Assembly (NCBI RefSeq): GCF_013410875.1
Contig: NZ_JACCCU010000001.1
Span: 2,294,001 to 2,358,000 of the forward strand
Direction: 5' to 3'
Length of the DNA: 64,000 nucleotides
Source: Tunturiibacter empetritectus
GTDB lineage: Bacteria > Acidobacteriota > Terriglobia > Terriglobales > Acidobacteriaceae
Shown: positions 62,116-64,000 of the stretch, in pieces
Layout of the letters: each line of letters opens with the position of its first letter
Position numbering within the stretch: the first letter of the stretch is position 1
Notes under the pieces: model-generated
Told to the model about the DNA's origin: nothing
Databases searched by the model: none
What the model saw: only the letters and a program-made list of their open reading frames with translations
Made by a program: the position numbers and the translations under genes

Positions 62116-63660
62116 TTACTTTCCTCCGAGATAATCTTTGTAGTTGGACTGCGCTACGCCAAGGGCACGCGCCAAACCAAGCTTGGCGACGTTGTGCTGG
62201 TAGAGCGCGCTGATGTATTGGTCGTTGGCCTGCTCCGTCTGGGACTGCGCCTGCGAGACAGGGAGGTTGTCCGAAACCCCGGCGTGGAAGCGCTGCTGCG
62301 CTTCGCTGAGAGCCTCATTGGCAAGATCCACATTGGAGTGCGTAGACTCGACCAGCTTCGCCGCCGACTGAATATCGAGCAGACTGTCGCGCACATCCTG
62401 GTTGACCTGCTGGACCTGGTCGGAGAGCTTCGCGCGGGCCTGTTCGTACTGGGCGTCGGCGACCTGCTCCTGCCCCCTGGTCTTGGCGATCTGGAGGATG
62501 GGTGCGCTTACCTGGCCGGTTGCGGTAAAGGTGCCATGCGAGTGGCCGGGTGTGGTGCCGATGTCGCCGTAGTCGCCTGAAAAGCTGGCGACAGGAAGCT
62601 GATAGGCCCAGGCCGAGGTCTTTTCATCGCTCGCAGATTTCACCTGTTCGGCGTAAGCCTTTAGGTCTTTGCGGCCCTTGAGGGCTTGCTGAAATGCAAC
62701 TTGCGGATCGACGTTGTCGAGTACCTGGAAGGGGACGAGGTCGGTCAGCCGGAAGACCTGCTCAAGGGGCAGCCCGATGGTTCGCGCCAGGGCCAGCTTG
62801 TCTTTTTCGAGGCTGTTCTTCGCCGAGATCAGTGTTTGCTCCTCGTTCTGGTAGTCGACCTGCGCGCGCAGCACGTCGAGCTTCGGGCTGGTGCCGGCGT
62901 CGTGTGCGGCTACGGCCTGATCCAGCGAGACTTTTGATGTAGCTAACTCCGCCGTGACCGCTTCGATGCGGGCCGAGTCTGCGATGCACAACAGGTAGGC
63001 GTTGCCCACGGTGAGGGCTACCAGGTCCCGTGCATCTTCTGCGGTGAGTCGTGCGCCCTGGAAGTTATGCTTCGCGGCGAGGTAGTTCTTGAGGGCTGAG
63101 ACGTTGACCAGATTCTGGGTCAAGTAGGCGCGGAAATCGACCACCTGGAATGGCCCGATGATGGGCTGGACACCAGGGAACTTAATGCCGAAGGCCGCGA
63201 GGTTGACCTGCTCCACCTCGATGCTTGCCGAAGCGGTGACGGTGGGAAGCAGCGGCTGAAGCTCCTCGAGACGCTGACCGGCGGCATTCTTCACCGACGA
63301 GCTCTGCAGAATGAGGCCGAGGTTCTGACGCAGGCCGCGCTGGATCGCGTCATCGAGCGAGAGGTCGAGAACCCCCTCGGTCGCCTTGCCGGTGACCACG
63401 CTGCCCTTGAAGGAGTCTTGTGTCGGCTGGGCGCCGTTCTGGCCGGAGGCGGTGTACAGACTCTGCTGGGCGTTCGCCACGGCAGAGCTGTTGGTGGCTG
63501 TGCTGGGTCCACTGGCTGGGGTCTGCGCAGTCTGGGCGCCGGGCCCCTGGGCATAAGAGAAACCGCTCGCCAGAACGAGGCAGAACCCGAGATAACGAAC
63601 TGACGCTTGAGGAGCGCCCGCTGTTTTGCTTTTGCTCATACGGTTAATCGTAACCTGCAT
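62116..63660 (-). CDS. TolC-family outer-membrane efflux protein
   Basis: A 514-aa protein with signal peptide (SVRYLGFCLVLASGFSYA-Q) and two OEP repeats of long helices: LSLDDAIQRGLRQNLGL opens the first and ALSEAQQRFHAGVSDNLPVSQAQ is the typical second-half motif. It forms the trimeric exit duct for the HlyD-type adaptor in the next gene. ATG 63660 is used; ATG 63639 is equally possible. Confidence 0.9.
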   Translation of the reverse strand: MQVTINRMSKSKTAGAPQASVRYLGFCLVLASGFSYAQGPGAQTAQTPASGPSTATNSSAVANAQQSLYTASGQNGAQPTQDSFKGSVVTGKATEGVLDLSLDDAIQRGLRQNLGLILQSSSVKNAAGQRLEELQPLLPTVTASASIEVEQVNLAAFGIKFPGVQPIIGPFQVVDFRAYLTQNLVNVSALKNYLAAKHNFQGARLTAEDARDLVALTVGNAYLLCIADSARIEAVTAELATSKVSLDQAVAAHDAGTSPKLDVLRAQVDYQNEEQTLISAKNSLEKDKLALARTIGLPLEQVFRLTDLVPFQVLDNVDPQVAFQQALKGRKDLKAYAEQVKSASDEKTSAWAYQLPVASFSGDYGDIGTTPGHSHGTFTATGQVSAPILQIAKTRGQEQVADAQYEQARAKLSDQVQQVNQDVRDSLLDIQSAAKLVESTHSNVDLANEALSEAQQRFHAGVSDNLPVSQAQSQTEQANDQYISALYQHNVAKLGLARALGVAQSNYKDYLGGK

Positions 63661-63719
63661 CTTGTTAGATTCACGGACTAGTTTATGGCAAGACCGGTGG
63701 AACAGCGGGAGCTTGTTGG

Positions 63720-63767
63720 CTTTGTCACAAACTACTTGTATGAGTTACTGATGCGCTCGATTGTCAA
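63720..63767 (-). promoter_or_regulatory. Putative promoter and dyad of the efflux operon
   Basis: On the minus strand TTGACA (63767-63762) is followed after about 19 nt by CATACA (63742-63737), a weak -35/-10 pair. Between this and the tolC-like start lies TTTGTCACAAA at 63721-63731, a 5-bp dyad with a single central base, positioned like an operator. Confidence 0.35.
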
Positions 63768-63891
63768 AAATCTTCAAAAGATGCAATCGTTACACTCACA
63801 TCACGGTTGTTTCAGGATTTCAGCTTGCGCAAAGAAATTTTTGTTGCTTTTTTGTTGAAGTTGGTAACAAAGAGCGGAGCTGTTGTGAATG

Positions 63892-63903
63892 GGTTTATAA
63901 ACC
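63892..63903. promoter_or_regulatory. 12-bp palindrome upstream of the rightmost oxidoreductase
   Basis: GGTTTATAAACC is a perfect palindrome 50 bp before ATG 63953, a possible operator or part of a promoter. Confidence 0.3.
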
Positions 63904-63952
63904 GTTTCGCCGGATCAATACGGCGTTCGAGTGAGTCTGCGAGGAGCGGGGA

Positions 63953-64000
63953 ATGGCTGAGATTGGGGTAGCGGTAGTCGGGTTTGGGCTGGCAGGGCAG
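63953..64000 (+). CDS. Gfo/Idh/MocA-family oxidoreductase (partial, N-terminus)
   Basis: ATG 63953, preceded by GAGGAG (63941-63946), opens MAEIGVAVVGFGLAGQ, the dinucleotide-binding start (G-x-G-x-x-G) seen in this oxidoreductase family. The gene runs off the right edge, so only 16 residues are seen. Confidence 0.65.
   Translation, partial: MAEIGVAVVGFGLAGQ

Overview
The window looks like chromosomal DNA of an Acidobacteriota bacterium, probably order Terriglobales (the Granulicella / Edaphobacter / Terriglobus type). This is inferred from gene families, not from a marker gene: an Acidobacteria-style VWFA-related secreted protein, a secreted SpoIVB/S55-type peptidase, a methionine synthase split into two genes, a CadC-like winged-helix regulator remnant, a DedA-rhodanese fusion, and several short intergenic hairpin repeats. 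No rRNA is present; there is one tRNA-Gln.

Layout. 1-113: start of a secreted protein running off the left edge. 520-7113: a tightly coupled five-gene operon for a C30 (staphyloxanthin-like) carotenoid: desaturase/oxidase, aldehyde dehydrogenase, second desaturase/oxidase, PlsC-fold acyltransferase, family-2 glycosyltransferase. 7126-7599: a decayed winged-helix regulator and tRNA-Gln(CTG). 7684-16521: an 8.8 kb accessory island with 34-bp terminal inverted repeats and a 14-bp direct duplication outside them. It carries a type III restriction-modification pair (mod-res), a solo Cas1-like gene that has lost its N-terminal domain, a metzincin protease and a broken outer-membrane-type gene. 16556-33065: scattered housekeeping and secreted-protein genes (DinB-like, CGNR regulator, alpha/beta hydrolase, epimerase, MFS, alpha carbonic anhydrase, VWFA protein, S55 peptidase, zinc alcohol dehydrogenase, MOSC, beta-propeller, TRIC channel, LolC/E, AhpD-like). 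33226-38621: lolD-like ATPase, clpC, YtxH, a 31-aa membrane peptide, uracil-DNA glycosylase. 38721-46440: epimerase-like protein, then tig-clpP-clpX-lon, so that with clpC the 34.5-46.4 kb stretch is a proteostasis block. 46517-57755: small membrane protein, MoaD-like carrier with threonine synthase, split metH, nuoI, molybdopterin-fold protein, metallophosphoesterase, ubiD. 58111-63660: TonB-like protein, DedA-rhodanese, Dps and a TolC/EmrA-type efflux pair. 63953-64000: start of a Gfo/Idh/MocA oxidoreductase.

How the genes fit together. The carotenoid operon can take a C30 polyene through desaturation, terminal oxidation to an acid, glycosylation and acylation, but no squalene or dehydrosqualene synthase is in view. 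The tig-clpP-clpX-lon order is the classical proteolysis cluster. The two metH halves overlap by 4 bp and should be made together. thrC and the MoaD-like gene overlap by 1 bp, and the carrier ends in Gly-Gly-Cys-Ile, so it probably needs C-terminal trimming.

The strongest candidate for something new is the 7.7-16.5 kb island. Its ends (terminal inverted repeats plus a 14-bp target duplication) resemble the footprint known for casposons, and a Cas1-family gene lies inside. However, no family B DNA polymerase is present and the Cas1 is truncated, so it may be a decayed or non-autonomous relative, or a different element that captured a defence cassette.
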